From Isochrysis galbana (lineage: Eukaryota > Haptophyta > Isochrysidales > Isochrysidaceae), in assembly GCA_018136815.1 (NCBI GenBank), contig CM030934.1, positions 5,417,318-5,481,317 on the forward strand: 64,000 nt of DNA, in the 5' to 3' direction. Below the pieces are notes generated by a model. That model saw only the letters and a list, made by a program, of their open reading frames with translations. It was not told the DNA's origin and did not search any database. Below, piece after piece: positions 32,082-42,026 of the stretch. The stretch's first letter is position 1. Every line of letters starts with the position of its first letter. A program made the translations under genes and the position numbers.

Positions 32082-32356
32082 TCCAACATCTTGGATTTAA
32101 CCCCGCATGCCCCATTCTCTGACTTCATGTTTCATGTCACTTGCTTGGTAATAGCCTCCACTTCATTCAACCTCAACTAGGCAACCAGGTGCTGGGTCAC
32201 GACGCAGGAATGTTACAGGTTTGGATGCCGCCGACTTAGGCGAAGAATTGTTGCTGGCCTATGTCTTTGACGCTTGAGCACATTTCAGCCTCGAAGGTAA
32301 GCTTGTACCTTTCTCGGGAATGGCAACGATTGGGAGAATCAGGGTTTCGCCTTTGG

Positions 32357-32367
32357 CGATGGGGGAG
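32357..32367 (+). other. Polypurine tract of the LTR element
   Basis: CGATGGGGGAG lies directly upstream of the right LTR, where plus-strand priming is expected. Confidence 0.55.
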
Positions 32368-32544
32368 CGTCAGAGTTTTATTGTTGTGTTAGTATAACCT
32401 TAGTGCTGCGGGACCGTAGCCCTTCGACGGCAACGGAGCCCCTACCCCGCGATGGGGGTGTGCGCGGTTGGCGCATGGCTCGTCCGGTGTATGTGGCTAG
32501 GAATGCTAGCTAACAAGATGTCATACGACGCTATAAGTTCTAAC
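32368..32544 (+). repeat. Right LTR
   Basis: Second LTR copy, no difference from the left copy seen by eye. It is followed by seven G, which can include a G5 target duplication. Confidence 0.85.
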
Positions 32545-32795
32545 GGGGGGGATGGGGGTCGGAGTTTTCTTGTTTGGTCGAACTAGTAGTAGTATAAACT
32601 TAGTAAACCTCCGTCCTCCGTGCCTCCTCACTCCTCACTCTCACTCCTCAGGCCTAGAGCTCTAAGGTCGCGTTCCGTCGGGAGCAATTAGCTGGCCGCG
32701 ACAGGCCAGGGCAAGCGAATTAGGCATTAGGCGAGCCTGTGGGGGAGATAGAAGAGAATTGGTCAGCTTTCTGCCCCTTGCATGCCATAAGACAT

Positions 32796-32838
32796 AAATA
32801 AGAAATAAGAAATAAGAAATAAGAAATAAGAAATAAGG
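32796..32838. repeat. AAATAAG tandem repeat
   Basis: About six copies of a 7-bp unit. It is followed by further short direct repeats (GGCAAA, CATGC, CAAGAGC) up to 32,945. Confidence 0.9.
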
Positions 32839-32984
32839 CAAAGGCAAAGGCATGCGCATGCGGCATGCCATTATCCATTATGCCATGTGCCATGTGCCAA
32901 GAGCCAAGAGCCAAGAGCAAGAGCAAGAGCCAAGAGCCAAGAGGCGGTGGGTGGGGTGTGGGGTTCTCTGTTCTGTGTTCTCCT

Positions 32985-33106
32985 CCCCCACAGCAGGGGA
33001 GGAGTGGAGAGAAGGGCCCGGATGCCCCGTCAGGTCTCACGTCATCAGGTCTTGGCGACCTGATACCTGATATCAGGACCTGATATGAGGCTGATATCAG
33101 GTGGTC
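32985..33106. repeat. Left arm of an inverted repeat pair
   Basis: GGAGTGGAGAGAAGGG, GGATGCCCCGTC and a set of CTGATATCAGG-type palindromes (33,055-33,105) match, in inverted orientation, 34553-34650 (CTGATATCAG words, GACGGGGCATCC, GGAGAGAAGGG). The pair brackets about 1.45 kb that includes the minisatellite ORF. The outer blocks also occur in repeat family A. Confidence 0.65.
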
Positions 33107-33951
33107 CACAACTAATATTATAATATTGTGATGAGCGATTCTAAGGTTAGGCACATCGTTTGAGGAAATGGACTACGTCTAGAAGCGGAGAGGGGGTTCG
33201 TGTGGAAGCGGAGGGGAGAGCCCCCCGCAAGCGACCCCCCACCCCTCCCCCCGCGGGAACCCCCCCCCCCCCCCCCGCGCGCGCCCCCGCCTCTGCCGCT
33301 CCGCCGGAGGCGCACCCGCCCCGCACCCCTCCCTCCCCCCAGCCCGCCACTGCTGCCGCCGTTCCCGCCCGCTCCGCCGCCAGCGCGTCCCCTGCTACCT
33401 CTGCTCGCCCCACCGCCGTCCCCTTCGCAGCCGCCCGCCTCGCTGGCTCACCCGCCTCACTGCCAGCCTCGCCGCTCGGCTCGCGCCTGTCCCAGCGCCA
33501 CCCCGCCTCCTCCACCTCAACACCAGTTGCCCTCCCCCCTGGCGGATAAAGGTACCTAGCTTTATAGGACGGGGGTCCTATAATGTAGGACGCACTTCAG
33601 TACTTCAGAAAGGGGGTATATTCGCCTACTTTTGAGCCCACCTTCGGGTTCCAGCCATATCATGATATTTGTGATGGGGCATGTTGCGGGTAAAGGGGGT
33701 CACTCCTTCCCTCTTGTACATTTTCCCCACCGTCTAGGTTTTCCCCGCGTGACTCCCCCCTTGCTGTCACGCTCCGACGCCCCCTCCTCGCGTCGCCATC
33801 TAGGCTCGTCTTCTTCCCCCCCCTGCGCGGAAGTCTCCCCCCCTCGCTCCCTTCCCCGTTTCCCCTCCCCGAGTGTTTCCCTTGTTCTCCCGGCTCCCGG
33901 CCTCCTTTCATCCCTCTCTTTTCCCGCGTTTCCCCTCTCCCGACGCGCGTA

Positions 33952-34040
33952 GCTCCCCGCAAGAACCGCATTCCGCGCTAGCTGCCGGCGCGCCCTCGCA
34001 GGCAATCTCCAAGAGTGAGATCAGCCTTGCTCTGACAATC
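33952..34040. repeat. Inverted copy of 48826-48912
   Basis: CCCCGCAAGAACCGCATTCC, GCTAGCTGCCGGCGCGCCCT and GATCAGCCTTGCTCTGACAA appear on the opposite strand at 48826-48912 with few changes. The meaning is unknown; it is likely part of a mobile unit. Confidence 0.75.
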
Positions 34041-34071
34041 TACTGCTCAACGAGCGTTTTTCGTCCTACGA

Positions 34072-34512
34072 ATGGATACCACGAGTGGAACGCAACCCCG
34101 GACCCCAGAGCCCGCGCCCCTTGCATGGCCTAGCAGGATGGCCCGTGCGGACCGACGGAGGCAAAAATTGCGGGGTGATTCGACGCCCAAATCGCCCCCC
34201 AGTCCTACAAACGACCAGCCGCTCTGGACCAGCCTCGCCGCCACCAGCCTCGCCGCCACCAGCCTCACCGCCACCAGCCTCGTTACCACCAGCCTCGTTA
34301 CCACCAGCCTCGTTACCACCAGCCTCGCCGCCACCAGCCTCGTTACCACCAGTCTCGCATCCACCAGCCTCGCCTCCAGCAGCCTCGCCGCCACCAGCCT
34401 CGCCGCCTCCAGCCTCGCCTCCACCCAGCCTCGCAGCCCATCATCCATCCTCACTGAGAGGCATGGCCGCTCGCTCGCGGTTCGCGTCGATGACTACCCG
34501 CCCGTTTACTGA
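34072..34512 (+). CDS. Hypothetical pentapeptide-like repeat ORF encoded by a minisatellite
   Basis: 146 residues from ATG 34072. A Pro/Arg-rich start (MDTTSGTQPRTPEPAP) precedes about 14 pentads of TSL(A/V)(A/T) over 34228-34437, and a unique C-terminus (ERHGRSLAVRVDDYPPVY) follows. The 15-bp unit keeps all frames open. The minus frame gives (A/T)RLV(A/V) pentads, which fit the A(D/N)LXX pentapeptide-repeat pattern slightly better. Expression is unproven; it may be only a minisatellite. Confidence 0.25.
   Translation: MDTTSGTQPRTPEPAPLAWPSRMARADRRRQKLRGDSTPKSPPSPTNDQPLWTSLAATSLAATSLTATSLVTTSLVTTSLVTTSLAATSLVTTSLASTSLASSSLAATSLAASSLASTQPRSPSSILTERHGRSLAVRVDDYPPVY
34228..34437. repeat. 15-bp minisatellite, about 14 units
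   Basis: Consensus ACCAGCCTCGCCGCC with GTTACC variants in the last six bases. Variants are interspersed, as expected from unequal exchange. Confidence 0.9.
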
Positions 34513-34735
34513 CGTGAATTTTATTTTATTCTAAAGTTAGTCGCAATAATATCAGCCTGCTATCAGGTTATCAGGTCTAGTAGGCCTGATAACCTGATAT
34601 CAGAACCTGATATCAGCCCGACGGGGCATCCAGGAGAGAAGGGAGGGGACTCGTGCCCCCCATGGGCGAATCAAGTAGAAGTAGCAAGTAGAAATTTAGT
34701 TAATTAATAATAATAAAGAACGAATTTCAACGTTC

Positions 34736-34780
34736 AACTATCGTTAAACGTTAAACGATAGGGTCATGGAGCGCGCCACG
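34736..34780. repeat. Recurrent hairpin plus GGGTCATGGAGCGCGC motif
   Basis: ACTATCGTTAAAC and GTTAAACGATAG form a hairpin followed by GGTCATGGAGCGCGC. At 49913-49943 the stem is ACTATCAGT/ACTGATAG and the same GGTCATGGAGCGCGC follows. At 61786-61805 GGATAGGTTCATGGAGCGCGC remains. After the ATG each locus reads MERA; the frames then diverge. Confidence 0.6.
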
Positions 34781-35137
34781 CTCCCCTCCTCTTCCCCCGC
34801 CCTCCCCGCCGCGCCGGCCGATCAGATCATGGCGGAAGCGCGGAAGCCACACAGCCCCGTGGGGCGGGCTGGGGCAGACCTGTTGCGTTGGGTGTTCCTA
34901 TGGCATACAAATGTAAAACGCCTCCTGAACTATCTTATAGTGTCCCCGGGGGTCTCGGCCCCCGCCCTTCGGCCTTTCTTCGTCCGCTGCCGCACTTTCG
35001 CGGTGTTTGACTGCCGCGCGGGGTGTCTTCCCGTTGATATACCGTAAATGGGCAGTTATCACACCTATTCTCGGGCCAGATCGTGTCGTTTTTTGTCGTT
35101 CTTTTCCCGTCGTTCTCTTCGTTCTCCTACGGGCGTG

Positions 35138-35515
35138 TGCTGCATGGCGCGCGCCGGGGGCCCCCAGAGGGCCGGCCAAGGCAGCTCAGGGGGCAGTGGA
35201 GGCTGGGGCAGTGCCCCTGGCCTCTCCTGCCTCTCCCTCGCTCGCCTCGCTGGCCCTGGGTTCCCTCCAGGCGGCCTCGGTGGTCTGTGGCTCAGTGGTG
35301 CCGAGGGGGGGGGTAGTACGAGCGAGGGCCAGTGCAGTCGAGTGCGTGCGGCGCGCGGCGCGCGCTCGGCTAAGATCTGGGCCAGAGTGGTGTCAGCTCA
35401 GTCCCTGCCAGCAGGCAAGGGCTGAGGTTGGTTGTGCAGGCCCACCCCGGGGGTGTCTGCGATGGAGAGAGGGGGGCGCGAGGCCCCCATTGGTCTCCTA
35501 CTTATAAAAGTAGTT
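35138..35515. repeat. GC-rich dispersed repeat, copy of 9910-10310
   Basis: Same orientation and block order as the copy at 9910, ending CCTACTTATAAAAGTAG. 35,515-36,140 downstream holds nothing I recognise apart from the 3' flank of the epoxidase gene. Confidence 0.65.
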
Positions 35516-36140
35516 GCGATGTCGGTGGTAAGGTATGGAAACCTAGACTGTCGTAGGTGTTAGCCCGGAATCTTCAGTTTTTTAAAACAAAGAACAAAGT
35601 ATATGCCATACGCGCTCAGGCTGGGCCCACACTCCTGCCACAGTCGCGTATGCGCCATTCCTCAAGCGATACAATTGCAGCCCGCACAATAGAAGTTCAA
35701 ACCGAGACAACATCTCCAAGCGGGCATAGCAAAGGTGCAAGTCAGTGTGGCGCCCTCCCCCTATGCTCCGCATCCGAGGTTGTTCGAAACAATGTGCCTC
35801 TAGCCCAATAAATGCCGGTACCAATCACTCCTTTTCATGACCTCGGGAGCAAACTGTCACATAGCCGCTCCGCAAGGATATCAAACACATAGGACTGATT
35901 GCATCCAGCATGCAATTCCACCCAATTTCTTTCCAATGTCCATCCGAGAGGCACATCGGGAGAGCAAGATTCGGCCAGTTCACCCGACTTCCCATGCCTG
36001 CAGTGATCGGCTTACTGACGCGTGCGCAAAGTTTTAGCAAGTAGACCATGATGAACAAAGCCCCCGCGGCAAGTTAGACGAAGTTCTTTGTTTTTGTTTG
36101 GTGTTCCCATCTAGTGCTGTGGCAGATATCGCAAGCTTTC

Positions 36141-38817
36141 TTAAAGCATTGTACCGATCTCCTCGAAGAACGAGGTGATAGCCTGCGTTTGCTCTGCGAA
36201 ACCTACGCTCAAGCCCTCCAGAAGCTCGCCACCGAGCACGGCATCGACAAGCAGGCCACCCGAAAGCACCTGAGGCAAGAGGGCCGCTCGGCGGGTGAGC
36301 TATTCGTACACCTCGAAATTTGTCGTCCGAGTCGACCCGATGGGGAAAGATGCCCGTCCTCCATTAGTTTTGCAAGCGGAAGAGGTATAAGCAACGCACC
36401 GCCGGAGCGAGGAGGAAGAAGTCGCGGATGGGCTCAAGGTTGAGAGGCTCGTTACGCCAGCCAGAGTAGAGGAAATTGAACTGCGAGGGGATGCATCGGG
36501 TCGACTCACGAGAGGTGGGGGATTGGATGCTCAAAGAGAGAACAATGGCACCACCACCTTCAGAACGCAATGCGATGAACGCATGCGAGAAACCAACCAA
36601 GAAGTCGTTCCCACGATTGCGAGCGGTGGTGGCTGTGTATACTTTCTCTCATTCCATTGGAAAACTCGGGCACCGTTACACACCTGGACTGAGAAGAAGA
36701 TGGGGAGAATGGGCTGAAGCATGCGCGTGATGATGCCAGCATAGTTGAGGTTCTCAGCGCGGATACCACCAGGCACGCTGGCGTCAAATTGCAGCTTGGC
36801 CGGAGTGTCGAAACCCTGCGAGAGAAGAGCGATCCAATGGTAGTATGTGCGTGAGACAGACCGCAATTCATGATGGGCATCGACGAAATGGCAAACGGAT
36901 GGCGGTCAATCGGGCGAGGGAACAGCGAGGGGACGAGACATCTTGAGCACCTGGATGATGATGTCGGACGCGAGTCGCGACAGGCCCTGCACAGCTGCTG
37001 AGCGCGCATTGCGCCGTCCGCGGTACTTGACGAGGGCGCCAGCCACCTGCAGTTCCGGTACGAGAGCGTGAGGTGAGGACGGCTACCGACAGGACGCACA
37101 GTGGAGTCAATGTGAGGTCCAAAGCCACGAACTAGGGTGAGGCGCTTCTGAGCTAAGCGTAGCAGTGGGGCGCACCTCCGATCGACTTTGAAGAGTCTTG
37201 AGCTCCTCGCCTAGCACGCATGCATCTTCGATCGCCTGGCAGCCGCCCTGCCCGAGGTTGGGCATCATCGCATGCACCTAATGGGCAGAAAGGAAGAGGG
37301 TCTTGAGGGCGTGCTTGGGGGGGCACGATAATGGAGTCAGCGCGTGTGCAGTGCAGCAGTGCCACAAGGCAATGTCACAGAAGCTACGCTGCGAGAACGC
37401 CCACCGCGTCTCCGAGCAGAGTCGCCTTGCCATCGCCCCATGTTTTCATGACGGATGGAGGACGGTCGTAAAGGTCACGCTGCTCGATCTCGTGCTCCTA
37501 CACAGCAGCCAATGGTGAGGCGACGAGCGTGAGCATCCACTTGGCGCAGCGAATCATTTGAAATAAACGGCTAGCCGCAGAGGTTGAGAGGTAGCGGGCC
37601 CCAACCACGACCTCGCCCCTCTTTGCTGGGTCCGACAAACTAGGCAGCAACAAAGGCAAGTGCACCTGGGTCGCCTTCAGGATATTGTGGATGTCATTCG
37701 ACCACCCCTCGAAGAGATCCTGCAGGTACTTCGAGGAGCCGTCCGGCTTCGGTTCGGAAGCTTCGGAGCCAGCCTCGCGCGCGAGAAACGCATACCTACA
37801 GTTTGACGAGAAATGGGCGAGGGGGGGGGTAGAGAGGAACGAGGGGCAGAGGCAAAGGTGAGCATGCTGTGTTGGTGGGTGCAGTCGGCAGCACGCTGCG
37901 TGGCTGACGAGTGGGCAGTGTGGCTGGCGAGTGGGCACACACCACTGGTAGCGCCCCTTGCCAATATCAGTGATAACAAAGTATTGCTGTGGGCCGATGT
38001 ACACGGTGTAGCCCGAGGCGGGATCCTGTCCGCAGTATGCGAGCTCGCCAGCGAAGACCGTGTAGCCGGAGTAGGTGACGCCTGAGCCGTCGCCGCGCGC
38101 CGGCTCATCGCGCATGCTCGCACGCACGGCAGACCAGATGCCGTCGGCTCCGACAAGCACGTCACCATGGATCTTCTCACCATTCTCGAGCGTGACCGTC
38201 ACACCGTTGCCCTCGTGCACGTACGACTCGATCGCGGCGCCGTTGCGCACATTCTCTTTAGTGCGCTCGAGAAGGATCTGCTGCAAGTCAGGGCGATCGA
38301 CCACGCATGTGAACGGCAATCCGCGCACCTCGGCGGGGGTCTTGAGGTCGAAGCGTGCATACCACTCGTCGCGCACACCATCCTTGATCCCATTCGTCCG
38401 GTTTCCTGTCCACGTCGCACAGCCCTCGATCTCTGAGTAGAGCTGGCTGTCAATGGCCTGGAACTGTCGCAGCGCGTTGGACGCGAGCTGGATGGGCCCT
38501 CCAAAGCGTTTGAACTCCGTGGTGCGCTCGAGGACGGTGTATGTGAGAGGCGCTCCCTGCTCTGCCGCGAAGTGCAGGTAGTTTGCGAGCGCGAGCCCGC
38601 CCACGCCAGCTCCAGCAATGAGGACGTGGAGAGGAGCCTCCGGGGAGATGGCATTGGGGCTGGCCGAGGCGGGGGAGAGCTTGGCGGCGGGCGGAGCGGC
38701 GGCAGCGCGAAGGAGGGAAGTGCGGCTGGGTACTGGTGTGATTGGACGACCGAGAGATAGCGTCTCGCATCCGCAAGAGAGGGCGAGCAGCAGGGGCAGC
38801 GAGAGGGAGGGGCGCAT
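36141..38817 (-). CDS. ZEP: Zeaxanthin epoxidase (plastid xanthophyll cycle), eight exons
   Basis: Exons are 38817-37943, 37795-37666, 37497-37405, 37277-37176, 37046-36951, 36815-36684, 36480-36400 and 36299-36141. The seven GT-AG introns run 100-203 bp and phases close exactly, giving 555 residues. The N-terminus (MRPSLSLPLLLALSCGC) is a signal peptide followed by a Ser/Ala/Pro stretch, the bipartite targeting type of secondary plastids. The FAD-binding motif is VLIAGAGVGGLALANYL. Other family marks are GGPIQLASNALRQFQAID, RGLPFTCVVDRPDLQQIL, DVLVGADGIWSAVR, ATLLGDA|VHAMMPNLGQGG and CQAIEDA. The enzyme uses O2 and NADPH to epoxidise zeaxanthin to antheraxanthin and violaxanthin on the stromal side of the thylakoid. 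There is no FHA domain, unlike land-plant enzymes. The last exon (LTRRAALLPQVL...) is the least certain, though its phase and stop fit. Confidence 0.93.
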
Positions 38818-39770
38818 CTCTGCTCTCTCCTCTCTGCTGTCTCTTATTTTTGCTCTCCTACCTTTCCCACGAGTAGGAAGGAGTACCTCTCAATTTCTCT
38901 TCTTTCCTTTGTGTTCTCAGACTCCATCCCCTCTCCTTCATCCTCTCTCCCCTCTCCTCTCTCCTAGAGTACTCTCTTTTTCTCTCTCATCTCTCTTCTG
39001 CTTCATAGCAGAAGAGTGAGAGGCAGAAGTATTGAGAGGAGAGCAAGTAAGGGAGCATCCTCCAGAGAAGAACAGAGATTCCGCAGAAGGGACGGCGGAA
39101 AGAATGTGAACGAGGGAACTTTAAAGATACTTTGTTCCTCTCCTTGTTCATTACCTCGACCACACCGACCTCCGTCGCTCTCTCATCTCTCGCTCTCTTC
39201 TCTCTCTGTCTCTCCTCACCTCCACACATCCTTTCCCCCCCCAAAACAAACGGAGACTTCTCCTCTCTGAGGGAAAGAAACGGCTTCTCAAAACCCTGGT
39301 GAAGAAAAGCCGATCTTTCCACTTTCCCACCTACTCCCTGCGCACGAGAGCTATGAAGCATGAAGAGGGGGGGTGGGGGGGGGGGGGGGGGGTTAAAGAA
39401 GAAGAAGATGGGGGGGGGGGAAGAAGATGCCCCCCCCCCGCCCCCCGCCCCCCCCCCCCCCCCTTCCACCTCTCTCTCTCGTCTACTCTCTCGTCCCGTG
39501 TGCCACAGACAAATAGTTCGAGAGGAGAGAGCCGCACAGTCCCCTTGGATTCTCTTCCCCTCCAACAGTGCGAATGGTTTCCTCCAGGACGAGGCCGTCT
39601 CTCCTCTTCTAGATCCTTCCCCCAATCTCTCGCGGCTTCTCCAATCTTCTCCACTCTTCAGGAAAGTCACGGTACGTTCCACCCGTCGCGTGCCACTCGA
39701 CCACCCGAACATTGTGTGGCATGAGGTTCTACTCGTCACCCTCACCCAGTAAAGAAAGGTGAAAGCATGC
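38818..39770. promoter_or_regulatory. CT-rich upstream region and G/C homopolymer block
   Basis: 38,820-39,000 and 39,170-39,225 are CT-rich, upstream of the epoxidase ATG. 39,366-39,463 is a long G-rich run, (AAG)n, G10, then long C runs. An open minus-strand frame across the region (39745-38987) is low complexity and lacks an ATG start, so I do not call a gene. Confidence 0.45.
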
Positions 39771-40244
39771 CGGGGGGGGGCTCAGCGCACGCCGCTCTGG
39801 CCTGCGCTGCCAAAGGTAAGAAGGTTAAACACTATTTTAACTTCTAAGGCTGTAAAAATGAAACGGTCAGGATTGAGGAAATATGCACCAAAGTGAAGCG
39901 GTAGAAACCCCGGAACACACCCATCTAGCACATATTTGATCCCCTTTGGGCCCCAAACCCTCTCGGGAACTATAAGAAAATTATGCAACTGGCAACTGGG
40001 AATATGGGGCCCTGCACTGAGCACTGAGCCGCTGGCCGCTGGCCAATGCTGCACGCAGACGCAGGTGAAGGCGAAGGCGCGAATGAAGATGTTCCCGTAG
40101 CCGTAGGCCATGCAGAGACCCTGACAGAGCCTGGGGGTGGGCGTGCGGGTGCGGGGCATCAAAGCGCCTCATAATAATCATAATAAAATAATTAATAATA
40201 ATAATCATATAACTGAGCATTAGTATTAGTACTTGGTATCACTA

Positions 40245-40529
40245 CTAGGTACTAGGGCGGTCAAATAGGGGCTTTTTAACTATTTGTAAGGGTTGGGCTG
40301 CGTTTTTTGACCGTGGCGCGATGCCCAAAAAAAAGCTCCGGGGGAGTGACGGATCCGAGGTTACCACTGCCTCGGATGGGAACGGACCGAACGGAGGGAA
40401 CGGAAGGGAAGCGGCGAGAGGCGCGGCGGAAGTTGGGGAGTGGCCAATGACGGGCTGGACCACCTCCTCAGCAGAGAAAGGCGGGAGGACGGGCTTGGGC
40501 GAGGGCGAGCGCGACGACGGAGCGGACAT
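40245..40529 (-). pseudogene. Short transposon ORF beginning MSAPSSRSPSP, second copy
   Basis: 94 codons from ATG 40529. The first eleven residues and about 100 bp of leader match 15470-15620. The continuation (KPVLPPFSAEEVVQPV) differs. It overlaps the 40254-40345 repeat. Confidence 0.35.
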
Positions 40530-40856
40530 GGCTGGGCGGATCGGGATGGATAGGCTGGGGCTGAGGGATTGGAGAGGTTTGGTATTGAGGTAGTGTTGAG
40601 AACGAGGGACGAGAACGGGAACGAGAACGAGAACGAGAGCGACGAACGAAGAACGACAGACGACAGACGGCTAGGGGCCGATGGACCGACGAGATGTCCT
40701 ACACTCACGTCAACACTCTCCACACTAACGTATCCCTATCACGGAACGCACAGGAACCCGCTGGCAGATCGAACAAGGAAGAGAATGCCGACAAGAGAGC
40801 GACGGGGCGACGGACGATCCGACGGGGCGACAGTTACGCACAGGAATAAGGAGACC

Positions 40857-41531
40857 CCCACTCCCCCGGCCCTTCTCCCCCCGCCATAAGGCGGCTCCCC
40901 CTGTGCACTACTAGGGGGATAGGGGTGAAGGGCTTAGATATGGTCCGGTGGCCCGCGCCCCCCCCCGGTGATCATTCCCCCCCTTCCTCCTGTGTCTCCG
41001 AGTGGGCGGCCTACTCTGTCCCGACTTATCCTGTAAACAGGTGCGGGACTTACATATTTTCCGGTGAGCGGAGCTCTCGCTCCGCCCACCCCCTTCTCCG
41101 CGCTCTCTCTCCCCTCTCCTGCGGCACGCGCGATGGCGCGCCTGCGGCAGGCCTGCAGCTTCCCTCTGGCGGCCCCTGGAGGCTCCTGGAGGCCAGCTCA
41201 GGGGGCAGAGGAGGCTGGGGCTGGGCCCTGGCCTCCCCTGCCTCTCTCTCCCTCGCTGGCGCTCCTGGGCCTCTGGGGCCCCCACGCTGCACCTGTCTGC
41301 CTGTCGACCAGGGGGGGAAGGGGGGTTGGAGCGATGGGCTGGCCACGGCAGGCCAGGACGCGCGAGGCAGGCGTGCCTGCCAGGGAGAGAGTGGGTCAGC
41401 AGGGCAGTGGCCTCCTGGCAAGCCATCGGGCGTGCCAGGAGGATGAGTGGTTCCTCCCCCATGGCAGGGGAGGAGTGGAGAGAGGGGGGGGCTCGTGCCC
41501 CCCCATGGGGCAACCAAGTATAAACTTAGTT
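40857..41531 (-). repeat. Dispersed repeat family A, inverted copy
   Basis: Reverse complement of the units at 16829 and 49042, from CCCTAGTAGTGCAC (inverted) to AACTAAGTTTATACTTGG (inverted). The flanking GACTATTAAGAAG end is missing. The shared C-stretch, the GTCCCGAC(T)TATCC segment and the CATGGCAGGGGAGGAGTGGA block fix the alignment. Confidence 0.85.
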
Positions 41532-42026
41532 CAACGAGTTGGGGAGCAGGAAGGGGAGTGGGGCATGGGCGATATCCAGCGGAGGTCCTAGGGTGAGGAA
41601 TACGACTAGTAGCGTAGTAGGCACCTTCAAGAATTTTTTTTTAGCCGTAGTCCGGAGTGTGTGGTGCTTAAGCAAATGGCTGTGCTGACTGCGCCCTACA
41701 AATTCGTTCGCTAGAGTCTACTAGAGTCCGTCCGTCCGGATCGGCGCTGTTACAACAAACTCGCCCGTTGCATCCCAATGGTGGCCGCGCCGAGTTGCGA
41801 GCACAACTCGCCGCCCGTCCCATTTCCAGGCCGCTTGAGCGATGTCATATTACTCCGTCCCGCCCGCACCTCGCGAACGCACATACTATGTGCGCATCGT
41901 GCAATGATGCGCCCTCAAAGCTCGGCCAGCCGTCATATTTTGGGGGCGCGACCCTTGTGCAAGCAATGTGCCGTGGCGCCGAAAATGGGTCCAACCATAG
42001 TGGCCAAACTTGTCGAGTAGGCGACT
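41532..42026. other. No gene seen
   Basis: A repeat edge near 41,560-41,642 is followed by unique DNA that includes the 3' flank of the DNAJC8-like gene. Short open frames here show no family features. Confidence 0.35.

Larger units (their letters stand above)
29155..32544 (+). mobile_element. Deleted Copia-like LTR retrotransposon
   Basis: Two LTRs of 177 bp (29155-29331 and 32368-32544) look identical by eye. G5 on each side may be the target duplication. A TGGTACC-type primer-binding site follows the left LTR, and a purine tract (GATGGGGGAG) precedes the right. The interior carries a gag with a zinc knuckle joined in frame to the end of a Ty1/Copia RNase H, with no protease, integrase or polymerase. 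At 3.4 kb it is a non-autonomous derivative. Identical LTRs imply recent insertion. Confidence 0.88.

Noticed and set aside
37498..38817. Unspliced 439-residue monooxygenase ORF
   Set aside because: The frame happens to stay open through two introns. The ZEP family pattern (QW|YAF and ATQ|EHE) and splice signals support the eight-exon model.
38987..39745. 252-codon minus-strand ORF upstream of ZEP
   Set aside because: No ATG at the start, homopolymer-driven Gly/Pro/Phe runs and no domain. It covers the likely promoter region.
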